A DNA stretch of 64,000 nt, from assembly GCF_022397915.1 (NCBI RefSeq), contig NZ_JAKEUO010000002.1, forward strand, positions 124,001-188,000. The letters run 5' to 3'. This document shows, one piece after another, positions 18,079 to 27,811 of this stretch (the first letter of the stretch is position 1; every line of letters starts with the position of its first letter). A model generated the notes under the pieces. It saw only the letters and a program-made list of their open reading frames with translations, made no database searches and was not told the origin of the DNA. Position numbers and translations under genes: made by a program. This DNA comes from Vibrio sp. Isolate34. GTDB lineage: Bacteria; Pseudomonadota; Gammaproteobacteria; Enterobacterales; Vibrionaceae.

Positions 18079-19188
18079 ATGTCTAATTTTACTCCCCTAG
18101 ATTTTCAAATGATGTCGCGTGCTATTCAATTAGCGAAACGCGGCATTTACACCACTGCGCCAAATCCAAATGTGGGCTGTGTCATCGTACAAACCGATGG
18201 TCAGATCGTTGGTGAAGGTTTTCATGCTAAAGCGGGCGAACCTCACGCTGAAGTACATGCCATGCGAATGGCGGGTGATAAGGCAAAAGGTGCGACGGCT
18301 TATGTCACACTGGAACCTTGTTCTCATTACGGGCGTACACCACCGTGTGCCGAAGGCTTGATTAAGGCTCAAGTGGCTAAAGTTATTTGCGCGATGCAGG
18401 ATCCAAACCCGAAAGTCGCTGGCCGTGGCATCAAAATGTTGCGTGATGCAGGTATTGAGGTCGAAATCGGCTTACTGGAACAAGATGCTTTAGACTTGAA
18501 CCCTGCATTTATTAAACGCATGCAAACAGGCATGCCTTTTGTTCAGCTTAAGATGGCAGCCAGTCTCGATGGGCAAACGGCACTAGCAAATGGTCAGAGC
18601 CAATGGATCACATCGCCAGCAGCGCGTCGTGATGTTCAAAATTATCGAGCAAAGGTGGGCGCAGTATTATCAACCAGCCAAACAGTGATTGAAGACAACG
18701 CATCGCTGAATGTTCGTTGGGCTGAATTACCAAGCAGCGCTCAAGCTCATTACGCTGAAGACGAGCTACGTCAACCGATTCGCGTAATTCTTGATCGCCA
18801 AAATCAACTGCGCCCTGAGCTCAAGTTATACCAGACGCCAACATCGGTGTTGAGAGTCGCTGAAGCCGCTGCCGATATTACAGTCGGAACAACGGATGCA
18901 GGTCAACTGGACTTACACGATTTGATGCGTCAGTTACCTGCGAATCATATTGACCATATTTGGGTCGAAGCGGGCGCCACGTTGGCAAAAAGCTTGATTG
19001 AAGCGCAGCTGGTGGATGAGCTAATCCTCTATTTAGCTCCTAAACTTATGGGCAGTGACGGAAGAGGTTTGATGGGCGCATTAGGGCTCACCTCAATGTC
19101 TGATGTGATTGACCTAGAAATTAAAGATGTTCGACAGGTTGGTGTGGATATTCGAATCGTAGCGAAACCCGTATTTCGAAACCGATAG
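18079..19188 (+). CDS. ribD: Bifunctional riboflavin biosynthesis deaminase/reductase
   Basis: Catalyses the second and third steps of riboflavin synthesis: deamination of the pyrimidine ring and reduction of the ribose side chain. 369 residues. The N-terminal cytidine-deaminase-like domain binds zinc through H56 (PHAEVHA), C81 and C90 (PCSHYGRTPPCAE). The reductase domain begins near residue 150 (FVQLKMAASLDGQTAL). It follows nrdR by 10 bases. Confidence 0.97.
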   Translation: MSNFTPLDFQMMSRAIQLAKRGIYTTAPNPNVGCVIVQTDGQIVGEGFHAKAGEPHAEVHAMRMAGDKAKGATAYVTLEPCSHYGRTPPCAEGLIKAQVAKVICAMQDPNPKVAGRGIKMLRDAGIEVEIGLLEQDALDLNPAFIKRMQTGMPFVQLKMAASLDGQTALANGQSQWITSPAARRDVQNYRAKVGAVLSTSQTVIEDNASLNVRWAELPSSAQAHYAEDELRQPIRVILDRQNQLRPELKLYQTPTSVLRVAEAAADITVGTTDAGQLDLHDLMRQLPANHIDHIWVEAGATLAKSLIEAQLVDELILYLAPKLMGSDGRGLMGALGLTSMSDVIDLEIKDVRQVGVDIRIVAKPVFRNR

Positions 19189-19257
19189 TAACGAAACGAT
19201 AGTGGGAATAAATCCGCTCACTACATACATGTCGTTGACAACAAAAAGAGTTTTAAA

Positions 19258-19914
19258 ATGTTTACAGGAATTGTAGAAGCCGTAGGTACATTGAGTGCAA
19301 TCACTCCCCGCGGAGAAGACATCACCGTAACGGTTAACGTGGGTAAGCTTGATATGGCTGACGTTCAGTTAGGCGATAGCATCGCAACCAACGGTGTGTG
19401 TTTGACGGTCGTCGAATTTAACGACCACAGCTACAGTGCAGACCTTTCGCTTGAAACCCTGAAAAAAACGGGTTTTGTCGATTACCAAGCCGGCGACAAG
19501 GTGAACCTAGAGAAAGCGATGCTACCGACGACTCGTTTCGGTGGTCACATCGTATCGGGTCACGTCGATGGCGTGGGCGAGATTGTTGAGCGCAACCAAG
19601 TTGGCCGTGCGATTGAGTTCTGGGTAGAAATGCCGGCTGAAATCTCAAAGTACGTCGCTCAAAAAGGTTCGGTGACGGTGGATGGTATTAGTCTTACCGT
19701 GAACGATTTACGTAAGAATGCATTCAAGCTAACGATCGTTCCTCACACCTCGTCAGAAACTACCATCGACCAATTCAATGTCGGTCGCAAAGTGAATCTA
19801 GAAGTCGATGTGTTAGCACGCTACATGGAGCGTCTACTTCAAGGCCAACAGCAAGAGTCTGAGCCTGAATCTCGATTGACGATGGAATTCTTACAGCAGA
19901 ATGGTTTTGCCTAA
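19258..19914 (+). CDS. ribE: Riboflavin synthase, alpha subunit
   Basis: Last step of riboflavin synthesis: dismutation of two lumazine molecules. 218 residues made of two similar lumazine-binding barrels, the first opening with the universal MFTGIVEAVG and the second near residue 98 with GHVDGVGEI. It lies between ribD and the ribB fusion gene. The name ribC is used for the same enzyme in some species. Confidence 0.97.
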   Translation: MFTGIVEAVGTLSAITPRGEDITVTVNVGKLDMADVQLGDSIATNGVCLTVVEFNDHSYSADLSLETLKKTGFVDYQAGDKVNLEKAMLPTTRFGGHIVSGHVDGVGEIVERNQVGRAIEFWVEMPAEISKYVAQKGSVTVDGISLTVNDLRKNAFKLTIVPHTSSETTIDQFNVGRKVNLEVDVLARYMERLLQGQQQESEPESRLTMEFLQQNGFA

Positions 19915-20022
19915 TCGTTGAGACAAAGTGCGTTAAGCATCACTTTGTAAAGCGAAGCAATATCATCAGGTTTAAATAGTGTCGGTTCTAGGAAGCAGAA
20001 CCATTTCAAAGGATATAGAACA

Positions 20023-21132
20023 ATGCCAATTAGTACTCCTCAAGAAATTATTGAAGACATTCGCCTAGGAAAAATGGTTATCCTGATGGATGATGAAGAT
20101 CGCGAAAATGAAGGCGATCTGATCATGGCAGCAGAACATGTTACGCCAGAAGCGATTAACTTCATGGCGATGTACGGCCGTGGTTTAATCTGTCTAACGC
20201 TGACCAAAGAGCGCTCAAGCCGCATGGGTCTTGCGCCTATGGTTCAAGACAACAACGCTCAGTACACCACGAACTTTACGGTTTCGATTGAAGCGGCAGA
20301 GGGTGTAACGACCGGTATTTCTGCATCAGATCGCGCAGTGACGGTTCAAGCTGCTGTCGCGAAAGATGCGAAAGCGGCTGACCTTGTACAACCAGGCCAT
20401 ATCTTCCCGCTAACAGCGCAAGACGGCGGTGTTCTGACTCGCGCTGGTCACACAGAGGCAGGTTGTGATTTAGCTCGTCTAGCAGGTTGCGAGCCAGCAT
20501 CGGTTATCGTTGAGATCCTAAATGACGACGGCACTATGGCGCGTCGCCCTGATCTTGAAGTGTTCGCTGAAAAGCATGATATCAAGCTAGGTACCATCGC
20601 TGACCTGATTGAATACCGCAACAACACAGAAACAACGATCGAGCGTGTTGCACAATGTCACCTACCGACTGAATTTGGTGATTTTGAGTTGGTGACTTAC
20701 CGCGACACGATTGATAACCAGATCCACTACGCGATGCAAAAAGGCGACCTGTCTGATGGCGCTCCTTTAGTGCGTGTTCATCTACATGATACGTTCACCG
20801 ATCTGCTTCATTCTGATCGTGGTACTGAGCGTAGCTGGTCGCTAGATAAAGCGATGAAGCGTATTGGCGACGAAGGCGGTGTGTTGGTGATTCTTGGCAA
20901 CGAAGAGTCGTCTGATTCTTTGATTCACAAAGTGAAGACGTTCGAAGCTCAAGATAAGAACGAACAACCAACTATGGCGAAGAAACAAGGTACTTCGCGT
21001 CGTGTTGGCGTAGGCTCTCAAATCCTACAAGACTTAGGCGTTCATGACATGCGTCTATTGTCTTCAAGCACTAAGCGTTACCACGCACTAGGTGGTTTCG
21101 GTCTGAACGTGGTTGAATACGTTTGTGAGTAA
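20023..21132 (+). CDS. ribBA: 3,4-dihydroxy-2-butanone-4-phosphate synthase fused to a degenerate GTP cyclohydrolase II-like domain (RibBX type)
   Basis: 369 residues. The first about 205 are a complete DHBP synthase ([12 protein letters not shown] at 23-34, [16 protein letters not shown] near 146) that makes the four-carbon riboflavin precursor from ribulose 5-phosphate. The C-terminal part (about 209-369) has the outline of GTP cyclohydrolase II, but the zinc site is gone: where active enzymes have HSECLTGD...RCDCG this protein reads [16 protein letters not shown], with no cysteine. It should therefore not act as RibA. Similar proteins have been described as RibBX. The symbol ribBA is the usual database label. 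A separate ribA is expected elsewhere. Confidence 0.93.
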   Translation: MPISTPQEIIEDIRLGKMVILMDDEDRENEGDLIMAAEHVTPEAINFMAMYGRGLICLTLTKERSSRMGLAPMVQDNNAQYTTNFTVSIEAAEGVTTGISASDRAVTVQAAVAKDAKAADLVQPGHIFPLTAQDGGVLTRAGHTEAGCDLARLAGCEPASVIVEILNDDGTMARRPDLEVFAEKHDIKLGTIADLIEYRNNTETTIERVAQCHLPTEFGDFELVTYRDTIDNQIHYAMQKGDLSDGAPLVRVHLHDTFTDLLHSDRGTERSWSLDKAMKRIGDEGGVLVILGNEESSDSLIHKVKTFEAQDKNEQPTMAKKQGTSRRVGVGSQILQDLGVHDMRLLSSSTKRYHALGGFGLNVVEYVCE

Positions 21133-21179
21133 CCACTCACAGATTAATTTGTAGCAACACAATCAATGATGACTCTGAT

Positions 21180-21213
21180 TGCTCTTTTGGTGAAGTATTA
21201 GACCAAAAGAGCA
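21180..21213. repeat. Perfect 12-bp inverted repeat between ribBX and ribH
   Basis: TGCTCTTTTGGT (21180-21191) and ACCAAAAGAGCA (21202-21213) form a perfect stem around a 10-base loop. There is no T tract, so it is not a standard terminator. It may stabilise the 3' end of the upstream message or be a processing site. Confidence 0.6.
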
Positions 21214-21361
21214 CAGTCGCTAAGCTCAATTTTTCGTGCGTTAAATGCAGATGCTTGTCGACTTGTTGTTCCTATACGGTTGGGAGCAGCACTGCGTTAT
21301 CATCTTTACATCTCCGGTGTCTGTTCTGCTAAATTAGCATTAGATATTGCTCACAGTTTTG

Positions 21362-21370
21362 TGCTAGAAT
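21362..21370 (+). promoter_or_regulatory. Extended -10 promoter candidate for ribH-nusB
   Basis: TGCTAGAAT is an extended -10 element about 40 bases before the ribH start, within the 279-base gap. It would allow ribH and nusB to be expressed apart from the upstream rib genes. Confidence 0.4.
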
Positions 21371-21411
21371 CCGGCGATTCTCACTTGATGAAAATAGTTA
21401 AAGGAAGGCTT

Positions 21412-21882
21412 ATGAAAGTGATCGAGGGTGGCTTCCCAGCGCCAAATGCAAAAATTGCTATCGTTATTGCTCGTTTCAACAGTTTTATTAACGAAAGTTT
21501 ACTTTCTGGTGCAATCGATACTTTAAAGCGTCACGGACAAGTAAGCGAAGACAACATCACTGTTGTTCGTTGCCCTGGTGCAGTTGAACTTCCACTTGTA
21601 GCGCAGCGCGTTGCAAAAACAGGTAAGTTCGATGCGATTGTATCTCTTGGTACAGTAATTCGTGGCGGTACGCCTCATTTTGACTATGTTTGTAGTGAAT
21701 GTAATAAAGGTTTGGCACAAGTGTCTCTGGAATACTCTCTTCCAGTAGCATTCGGTGTGCTAACTGTTGATACGATCGATCAAGCTATTGAACGCGCAGG
21801 GACCAAGGCTGGTAATAAGGGTGCAGAAGCTGCACTTAGCGCACTTGAGATGATCAACGTTCTTTCTGAAATCGATTCCTAA
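21412..21882 (+). CDS. ribH: 6,7-dimethyl-8-ribityllumazine synthase
   Basis: Condenses the RibB and RibD products to lumazine, the substrate of riboflavin synthase; usually forms hollow icosahedral or pentameric assemblies. 156 residues from the ATG at 21412, which has AAAGGAAGG upstream; an open frame continues back to 21280 but lacks conservation. The catalytic histidine fits H89 in [13 protein letters not shown], and ARFNSFI near 20 contacts the substrate. The stop overlaps the nusB start by one base. Confidence 0.96.
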   Translation: MKVIEGGFPAPNAKIAIVIARFNSFINESLLSGAIDTLKRHGQVSEDNITVVRCPGAVELPLVAQRVAKTGKFDAIVSLGTVIRGGTPHFDYVCSECNKGLAQVSLEYSLPVAFGVLTVDTIDQAIERAGTKAGNKGAEAALSALEMINVLSEIDS

Positions 21883-22349
21883 TGGGGGCCAGTGTGAAAC
21901 CAGCCGCACGTCGTAACGCACGTCAATTTGCTCTACAAGCAATTTATTCTTGGCAAATTACTAAAGAAAATATTGCTACCGTTGAAGATCAGTTCTTATC
22001 TGGTGGTAAGTATGATGAAGAAGAGCATCATGCTGCAGAACCTGCACTTGCTATGCCAGAAACAGACGTTGCATACTTCCGCGACCTGCTAACGGGTGTT
22101 GCTCTTAGCCACATGGAACTTGATAGCAAGCTTCGTCCATTCGTATCTCGCCCTATGCAAGATCTGGATCTGATGGAACTAGCGCTTCTACGTTTAGCTA
22201 TGTACGAGATGACTCGTCGCGAAGATGTACCATACAAAGTGGTTATCAACGAAGCTATCGAGCTTGCGAAAGTATTCGCAGCAGAAGACAGCCATAAGTT
22301 TGTTAACGGTGTGCTTGATAAAGCTGCACCGCACGTTCGTAAGAAATAA
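21882..22349 (+). CDS. nusB: Transcription antitermination factor NusB
   Basis: All-helical RNA-binding protein that joins NusE (S10) at boxA to keep RNA polymerase elongating through rRNA operons. 155 residues with the N-terminal [17 protein letters not shown] and the [13 protein letters not shown] and [13 protein letters not shown] segments of the family. ATG overlaps the ribH stop (TAATG), which implies translational coupling. A terminator follows. Confidence 0.97.
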   Translation: MGASVKPAARRNARQFALQAIYSWQITKENIATVEDQFLSGGKYDEEEHHAAEPALAMPETDVAYFRDLLTGVALSHMELDSKLRPFVSRPMQDLDLMELALLRLAMYEMTRREDVPYKVVINEAIELAKVFAAEDSHKFVNGVLDKAAPHVRKK

Positions 22350-22369
22350 GACGTTCGTATATTGAATCT

Positions 22370-22398
22370 AAAGGTCAGCTATCATGCTGGCCTTTTTT
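22370..22398 (+). terminator. Terminator after nusB
   Basis: AAAGGTCAGC and GCTGGCCTTT pair (one G-T wobble) around a 6-base loop, ending in six T. Confidence 0.78.
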
Positions 22399-22464
22399 GT
22401 AACTAAATTTCTGTAATATCAATGATTACGGTAATTTGTATGAAGACTAAAGATAGGGCATGTG

Positions 22465-23439
22465 ATGTCTGGCGAATTTAACCTGATTGAAAAATATTTT
22501 GTAAATCGACAACCACAACGTAAAGACGTACATCTGGCAGCTGGCGATGATTGTGCTTTGGTCAAAGCGCCAAGCAATGTTGAGATAGCGATCAGCACCG
22601 ACACCTTAGTCGCGGGCACTCACTTCTTAGCGGAAGCGAACCCGGCCTGGGTTGCACATAAAGCCTTGGCGTCTAACATTAGCGACCTCGCGGCTATGGG
22701 TGCGACACCTGCATGGGTTTCTTTTGCGTTAACTATGCCTGAAGTCGATGAAGCGTGGCTTGCCCCATTTTGTGATTCATTTTTCAAATTGGCTGACTAC
22801 TTTGGTATCCAACTGATTGGTGGCGACACAACCAAAGGGCCGTTGATCTTGACGCTTACTGTGCAAGGTTTTGTTCCAGAAGGTCGAGCATTACGCAGAG
22901 ATGGTGCGAAGGTTGGTGATTGGATTTACGTTACCGGTAATCTGGGCGACAGCAAGGCAGGGCTAGAAGTGTTATTGAACCCTGAACAGAACAAAGCCAA
23001 GCCTTACGCACTTGAACTTGAAGAGAGGCACTACATCAGCTCTCCACGAGTGCTAGCAGGGCAGGCGTTGGTGAACCTTGCTTCGTCTGCAATTGATATC
23101 TCTGACGGCGTGATTGCTGACCTAAAGCATATTCTGAAGCGTTCAGAAGTCGGTGCAAGCATTGATGTGAGCACTCTGCCTATCTCTCAAGAGTTACGCC
23201 AGTTTGCACCTGATATTACCGCAGCGCAGCAGTACGCGCTTACCAGCGGCGAAGAGTACGAACTTTGCTTTACGGTGCCGGAAGAAAATAAAGGTTCATT
23301 GGAAAGTGCTTTGTCACACACTGGAACAAAAGTCACCTGCATTGGCCAGATAAGACCTGTAGAATATTTTGAATTACACAATAATGGTGAACCATTAAGT
23401 TGGAGCTTAACTGGTTACGATCACTTTAAGGTTAATTGA
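22465..23439 (+). CDS. thiL: Thiamine-monophosphate kinase
   Basis: Phosphorylates thiamine phosphate to the active coenzyme thiamine diphosphate. 324 residues with the PurM/ThiL fold: GDDCALVKAP near 28, STDTLVAGTHF near 49, ALASNISDLAAMGATPAW near 68 and GGDTTKG near 119. The ATG at 22465 is preferred to the adjacent GTG. Its TGA overlaps the pgpA ATG, so the two are translationally coupled. The nusB-thiL-pgpA order is common in gammaproteobacteria. Confidence 0.96.
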   Translation: MSGEFNLIEKYFVNRQPQRKDVHLAAGDDCALVKAPSNVEIAISTDTLVAGTHFLAEANPAWVAHKALASNISDLAAMGATPAWVSFALTMPEVDEAWLAPFCDSFFKLADYFGIQLIGGDTTKGPLILTLTVQGFVPEGRALRRDGAKVGDWIYVTGNLGDSKAGLEVLLNPEQNKAKPYALELEERHYISSPRVLAGQALVNLASSAIDISDGVIADLKHILKRSEVGASIDVSTLPISQELRQFAPDITAAQQYALTSGEEYELCFTVPEENKGSLESALSHTGTKVTCIGQIRPVEYFELHNNGEPLSWSLTGYDHFKVN

Positions 23440-23945
23440 TGACAAACCCACTATCTGCAATCTCTCTTAAAAACCCTTGGCACTTATTAGCAACGGGTTT
23501 TGGCAGTGGCTTATCGCCTATTATTCCCGGAACCATGGGCACGCTTGCGTCTATTCCGTTGTACTTATTGTTGGTTCAATTACCTTTCCCGGCTTATGTT
23601 GCCATCGTGGTGGTCAGCTGCATTATTGGTATCAAGATCTGTCAAGTGACGTCTGATGATATGGGTGTACACGACCACGGTTCTATCGTGTGGGATGAGT
23701 TCGCAGGCTTTTGGATCACCATGGCCTTAGTGCCAATGTTGAACATCCCTGCTGATGATTGGAAATGGCTGTTGACGGGCTTTGTGCTATTCCGTTTCTT
23801 CGACATGGTTAAGCCTTGGCCAATTGGTTGGTTAGACGCTCGAGTTCATGGCGGTTTAGGTATCATGATTGATGATATCGTGGCGGGTATTATGGCGGCG
23901 ATTTCGCTGTATGCTGTGGCGCATTTTGCAGGTTGGCTAGTTTAA
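23439..23945 (+). CDS. pgpA: Phosphatidylglycerophosphatase A
   Basis: Inner-membrane phosphatase that removes phosphate from phosphatidylglycerophosphate to give phosphatidylglycerol. 168 residues with the FGSGLSPIIPGTMGTLASIP motif near 21-40, HDHGSIVWDEFAGFWITM near 80 and an acidic IDDIVAG near 145; three to four membrane segments. The ATG overlaps the thiL stop (TGATG). Confidence 0.95.
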   Translation: MTNPLSAISLKNPWHLLATGFGSGLSPIIPGTMGTLASIPLYLLLVQLPFPAYVAIVVVSCIIGIKICQVTSDDMGVHDHGSIVWDEFAGFWITMALVPMLNIPADDWKWLLTGFVLFRFFDMVKPWPIGWLDARVHGGLGIMIDDIVAGIMAAISLYAVAHFAGWLV

Positions 23946-24018
23946 GAACTGGGCTGTATTTGCTATAAAGATTGAGATATCACGGCTTAAGCTTAAAGTA
24001 AAAAAACAAGGAATTACA

Positions 24019-24378
24019 ATGTCTAAGAAGGTTTACTGCATCGCTCAATTTCAGCCAAAAGAAGGAAAACTGAACGAGCTGTTCGAGGTTTTAAAATCAC
24101 TAGAGCCAAACACTCTGCGTGAAGATGGTTGTATTCAATACACAGTAACTCGTCACATCCAGAGCCCGTTTGCTGAAGGTCAGAGTTTCCCGATTGCTTT
24201 CAACGAAATCTGGGCGGATAACGAAGCGTTTGAAGCGCATTGCCAACGTCGTGAGATTCAACAGTTTTTCCAAGAGCAGTGTGTTGAAGAGACAGGCTTG
24301 GTTGAGAACTTCAATGTGGCTATCTACTCTGATGAACCAGAAAACTATGACGCACCAGTGCTTAAGCCTTGTTGCTAA
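24019..24378 (+). CDS. Antibiotic biosynthesis monooxygenase (ABM) domain protein
   Basis: A 119-residue ferredoxin-like ABM domain protein of the YgiN/quinol monooxygenase type. YCIAQFQPKEGKLNELFEVL opens the domain, and REDGCIQYTV with FNEIWADNEAFEAHC are the typical second strand and signature. It ends in an unusual PVLKPCC tail with two cysteines. Members oxidise small quinols or act as heme-binding proteins; the substrate here is unknown. ATG follows AAGGAATTACA. It lies 73 bases after pgpA and is convergent with dxs. Confidence 0.8.
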   Translation: MSKKVYCIAQFQPKEGKLNELFEVLKSLEPNTLREDGCIQYTVTRHIQSPFAEGQSFPIAFNEIWADNEAFEAHCQRREIQQFFQEQCVEETGLVENFNVAIYSDEPENYDAPVLKPCC

Positions 24379-24404
24379 GTAGGCTTAATTGCTATTAATT
24401 ACTA

Positions 24405-24444
24405 AGCTAAACAGCTAAACAGCTAAACAGCTAAACAGCTAAAC
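24405..24444. repeat. Five tandem copies of AGCTAAAC
   Basis: The 8-base unit AGCTAAAC is repeated five times without mismatch, between the ABM gene and the convergent dxs gene. Such a perfect short array is prone to slippage and is a possible strain marker. Confidence 0.9.
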
Positions 24445-24473
24445 AACGAATAGTTTATCAGTTAGCAGATACT

Positions 24474-24504
24474 AAAAAGGTTGACCCTAGGGCCAACCTT
24501 TTTT
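24474..24504. terminator. Bidirectional terminator between the ABM gene and dxs
   Basis: AAAAGGTTG and CAACCTTTT flank CCCTAGGG, giving a long stem with one mismatch pair; T tracts occur on both strands. Confidence 0.78.
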
Positions 24505-24536
24505 GTTTTGTAGCTTATGCTGTTTGCTTGTGAAAG

Positions 24537-26420
24537 CTATTTAGCAAGGTAGTCAGAGATAGACTTCTCAATACCTTTCGCATCTAAGCCAAGCTCTTCA
24601 TGCAGCTCGCCTTGAGTACCTTGAGCAATAAACTTGTCTGGCAGACCAAGGTTCAACACTGGCATTAGCAGCTTCTCTTGCATCAAGAATTCAATCACAC
24701 CCGCACCCGCACCACCTGCGATTGCGTTTTCTTCGATAGTCACCAGTACATCGTGGTTAGCAGCAAGTTGTTTGATTAGAGCTTCGTCTAGCGGCTTCAC
24801 AAAACGCATGTCTGCAACCGTCGCATCGATAGCGTCAGCGGTTTGAAGTGCGCTCTCAAGAAAAGTACCGAAGCTTAGGATAGCGACTTTCGAGCCATCT
24901 TTTGCTTTCGCACTTTCTCGAACGATACGACCTTTACCAATCTCAAGCGCAGTAAACTCACTTTGGATCTCAGTACCCATGCCATTACCACGAGGGTAAC
25001 GAACCGCACTTGGACCTGTGTGTTGGTGGCCTGTGTATAGCATTTGGCGACATTCGTTTTCATCGCTTGGTGCCATGATCACCATATTTGGAATACAACG
25101 CATGAAGCTTAAGTCGAACGCACCTTGGTGAGTTTGACCATCGGCGCCAACAAGACCTGCACGGTCAATTGCGAACATCACCGGTAGATCCATGATAGCC
25201 ACATCGTGGATCAGTTGATCGTAGCCACGTTGTAAGAACGTCGAGTAGATAGCCACAATCGGCTTATCACCCGCAATCGCCATACCGGTTGCTAGCGTCA
25301 CAGCGTGCTGTTCAGCAATCGCAACATCGAAGTATTGCTCTGGGTATTCTTTCGAGAAACGGACCATGCCAGAACCTTCACGCATTGCTGGCGTGATCGC
25401 CATTAGCTTAGGATCTTGCGCGGCCATATCACACAGGAAGTCACCAAAAATCTTAGAGAAAGTTGGTTTAGAGCTGGTGCTCTTAGGCAGACTTGAGTGT
25501 GCAGGATCGAACTTAGGTACACCGTGGTAGCCAATTGGATCTTTCTCTGCTGGCTCGTAGCCTTTACCTTTCTTCGTCATGATATGCAGGAACTGAGGGC
25601 CTTTAAGGTCTCTCATGTTCTTCAGCGTTTTAATCAGCTCATTCACATCGTGACCGTCAACCGGGCCAATGTAGTTAAAGCCTAACTCTTCAAACATGGT
25701 GCCAGGGACAACCATGCCTTTTAGGTGTTCCTCTGTACGACGAACGAGCTCTTTAATCGGCGGAACGCCAGATAGCACTTTCTTGCCGCCCTCACGAATA
25801 GACGTGTAAAGACTGCCAGAAAGAACTTGAGCTAGGTGGTTGTTCAGAGCACCTACGTTTTCAGAGATCGACATCTCGTTATCGTTCAGGATAACCAGCA
25901 TGTCATTGTGAATATCGCCCGCGTGGTTCATGGCTTCGAATGCCATACCTGCGGTAATTGCGCCGTCACCAATCACACTCACGACTTTACGATTCTTGCC
26001 TTCTTTCTTAGCACTGATTGCCATGCCGAGAGCTGCACTGATCGATGTTGAAGAGTGACCAACAGAAAGCGTGTCGTATTCGCTTTCTTCACGCCATGGG
26101 AATGGGTGCAGTCCATCTTTTTGACGGATGGTCGACAAGCGGTCACGACGACCAGTAAGAATCTTGTGCGGGTATGCTTGGTGGCCAACATCCCAAACCA
26201 ATTGGTCAAAAGGTGTGTTGTACACGTAGTGCAGAGCTACTGTTAGCTCTACCGTACCTAAGCCTGACGCTAAGTGACCACTTGACTGGCTCACTGAGTT
26301 AAGAAGATAGGTGCGTAATTCATCACAAAGCTGTGTTAGCGTCTCTTTCGGAAGAAGACGCAAATCCTCTGGCTTATCAGCCAAAGCAAGAGTTGGGTAC
26401 TTTGATATATCAAGAGTCAT
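24537..26420 (-). CDS. dxs: 1-deoxy-D-xylulose-5-phosphate synthase
   Basis: Thiamine-diphosphate enzyme that condenses pyruvate and glyceraldehyde 3-phosphate, the entry step of the MEP isoprenoid pathway and a branch to thiamine and pyridoxal. 627 residues. [19 protein letters not shown] (about 75-93), [18 protein letters not shown] (the cofactor-binding motif, about 150-167) and [16 protein letters not shown] (catalytic glutamate) are all present. It is the last gene of an xseB-ispA-dxs operon, following ispA by 21 bases. Confidence 0.98.
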   Translation of the reverse strand: MTLDISKYPTLALADKPEDLRLLPKETLTQLCDELRTYLLNSVSQSSGHLASGLGTVELTVALHYVYNTPFDQLVWDVGHQAYPHKILTGRRDRLSTIRQKDGLHPFPWREESEYDTLSVGHSSTSISAALGMAISAKKEGKNRKVVSVIGDGAITAGMAFEAMNHAGDIHNDMLVILNDNEMSISENVGALNNHLAQVLSGSLYTSIREGGKKVLSGVPPIKELVRRTEEHLKGMVVPGTMFEELGFNYIGPVDGHDVNELIKTLKNMRDLKGPQFLHIMTKKGKGYEPAEKDPIGYHGVPKFDPAHSSLPKSTSSKPTFSKIFGDFLCDMAAQDPKLMAITPAMREGSGMVRFSKEYPEQYFDVAIAEQHAVTLATGMAIAGDKPIVAIYSTFLQRGYDQLIHDVAIMDLPVMFAIDRAGLVGADGQTHQGAFDLSFMRCIPNMVIMAPSDENECRQMLYTGHQHTGPSAVRYPRGNGMGTEIQSEFTALEIGKGRIVRESAKAKDGSKVAILSFGTFLESALQTADAIDATVADMRFVKPLDEALIKQLAANHDVLVTIEENAIAGGAGAGVIEFLMQEKLLMPVLNLGLPDKFIAQGTQGELHEELGLDAKGIEKSISDYLAK

Positions 26421-26441
26421 AGGTAATGCGCGCTTATTGTC

Positions 26442-27338
26442 TTAGTTCTTGCGCTCGATGACGTATCGGGCGAACTCTTCGAGTAACTGGGTATTGTATG
26501 GGATTGCAGCCAAAGCTTGAAGCGCTTCCTGTAGCAGAGATTGCGCTTTTTCTTGAGCGCCCTCTAAACCTAACAAAGAAGGGTAGGTGCTTTTGTTCAA
26601 ACCTTGGTCAGAACCCTGTGGTTTACCCAACGTTTCAGTGTCGCTAGTAATATCTAAGATATCGTCTTGAACTTGGAAGGCTAACCCGATGGCATCGGCG
26701 TACTTGTCTAATTGAGGTAGTACTTCAAACGCTTTCTCACCAGCAGCCAGTGCACCTAAACGAATCGCACTCTTCATCAGAGCGCCCGTTTTATTGCGGT
26801 GAACTTCTTCCAGTTCTTCTAGTGTGACAGCGCGGTTTTCTGCTTCAATATCAAGTGCCTGACCAATACACATACCTTGTGCACCAGAGGCTTCAGCTAG
26901 GCGTTGAATCATTCGAACGCGATTGCTTTCCCCGTCAGCACTTAATGTGCCTTCCGCAAGTATAGTAAACGCGAGAGTTTGTAGTGCATCGCCGGTTAAA
27001 ATTGCTGTCGCTTCATCGTATTTGATATGACAAGTCTGATGGCCACGACGCAGTTCGTCGTCATCCATTGCTGGAAGGTCGTCGTGAATCAGAGAATAGG
27101 CATGAATACATTCGACTGCAGAGGCTGGAGTGTCGAGCTCTTCAGCGGTACAACCGAGCATGTCCCCTGTAATGTAGACAAGAAATGGACGTGCGCGTTT
27201 ACCGCCTAAAAGTAATCCATAACGCATTGCGTTGATAAGATTCTGATTTTGGTGTGGTAGGCGATCAAGCCAAAGGTTCAATTGCTCGTTATTACGTGCT
27301 TGATAAGACAATAAAGTCTCGATCATAGGGGATCTCAT
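26442..27338 (-). CDS. ispA: (2E,6E)-farnesyl diphosphate synthase
   Basis: Trans-prenyltransferase that adds isopentenyl diphosphate twice to give the C15 precursor of quinones and undecaprenyl carrier. Up to 298 residues. The first aspartate-rich motif is DDLPAMDDDELRRG and the second is QVQDDILD, with GGKRARPFLVY near 47. Two starts are close, the listed ATG and another four codons inside (27326); neither has a strong ribosome site, so coupling to xseB, 8 bases upstream, is likely. Confidence 0.96.
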   Translation of the reverse strand: MRSPMIETLLSYQARNNEQLNLWLDRLPHQNQNLINAMRYGLLLGGKRARPFLVYITGDMLGCTAEELDTPASAVECIHAYSLIHDDLPAMDDDELRRGHQTCHIKYDEATAILTGDALQTLAFTILAEGTLSADGESNRVRMIQRLAEASGAQGMCIGQALDIEAENRAVTLEELEEVHRNKTGALMKSAIRLGALAAGEKAFEVLPQLDKYADAIGLAFQVQDDILDITSDTETLGKPQGSDQGLNKSTYPSLLGLEGAQEKAQSLLQEALQALAAIPYNTQLLEEFARYVIERKN

Positions 27339-27346
27339 ACAATTCG

Positions 27347-27589
27347 TTATTCAGGTTGTGGGTTAAAGTCACTCAGCTCTGCATTTTCATCATTTTGCAA
27401 TAGGATGCTAACACGTTGTTCAGCATCGTTTAGTTTACTTTGACCGGCACGAGCGAGGGAGATACCTCGTTCGAATTTTTTCAGCGCATCATCTAAAGCT
27501 AGATCACCATTTTCTAGTTGATCAACCAAGCCATCAAGCTCTTCGATTGCTGCTTCAAAGCTCATATTTTCAGGTTTCTTAGTAGCCAT
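27347..27589 (-). CDS. xseB: Exodeoxyribonuclease VII small subunit
   Basis: An 80-residue helical subunit that, in several copies, joins XseA to degrade single-stranded DNA. FEAAIEELDGLVDQLENGDLALDDALKKFERGI is the family signature. It is the first gene of the minus-strand xseB-ispA-dxs operon, an arrangement conserved from E. coli to Vibrio. Its promoter must lie in the 297-base gap shared with pomA. Confidence 0.96.
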   Translation of the reverse strand: MATKKPENMSFEAAIEELDGLVDQLENGDLALDDALKKFERGISLARAGQSKLNDAEQRVSILLQNDENAELSDFNPQPE

Positions 27590-27811
27590 AATAAATCTGC
27601 GTTTGGAAAGATGAACGAACGTTACCCTAGGCCGCTGATATGGTCAAATGTAACCAATAAATTTTGCTAGAAAGTTCGTTTTTAAGAGGCTTCAAGCCAC
27701 TTTCATCGAATAACCCCACCTTTATCGAGTTTATGACTGGCTGATAAGAGCAAAGCGGGTAATAGTTGTGATTCAAAAACCAAAAGTGTGATACTTAGGC
27801 CAAGAATTTAC

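Noticed and set aside
21133..21411. FMN riboswitch between ribBX and ribH
   Set aside because: The gap has a hairpin and an extended -10 element but none of the conserved RFN blocks.
24405..24444. CRISPR-like array
   Set aside because: The 8-base units are contiguous, without spacers or cas genes; it is a simple tandem repeat.
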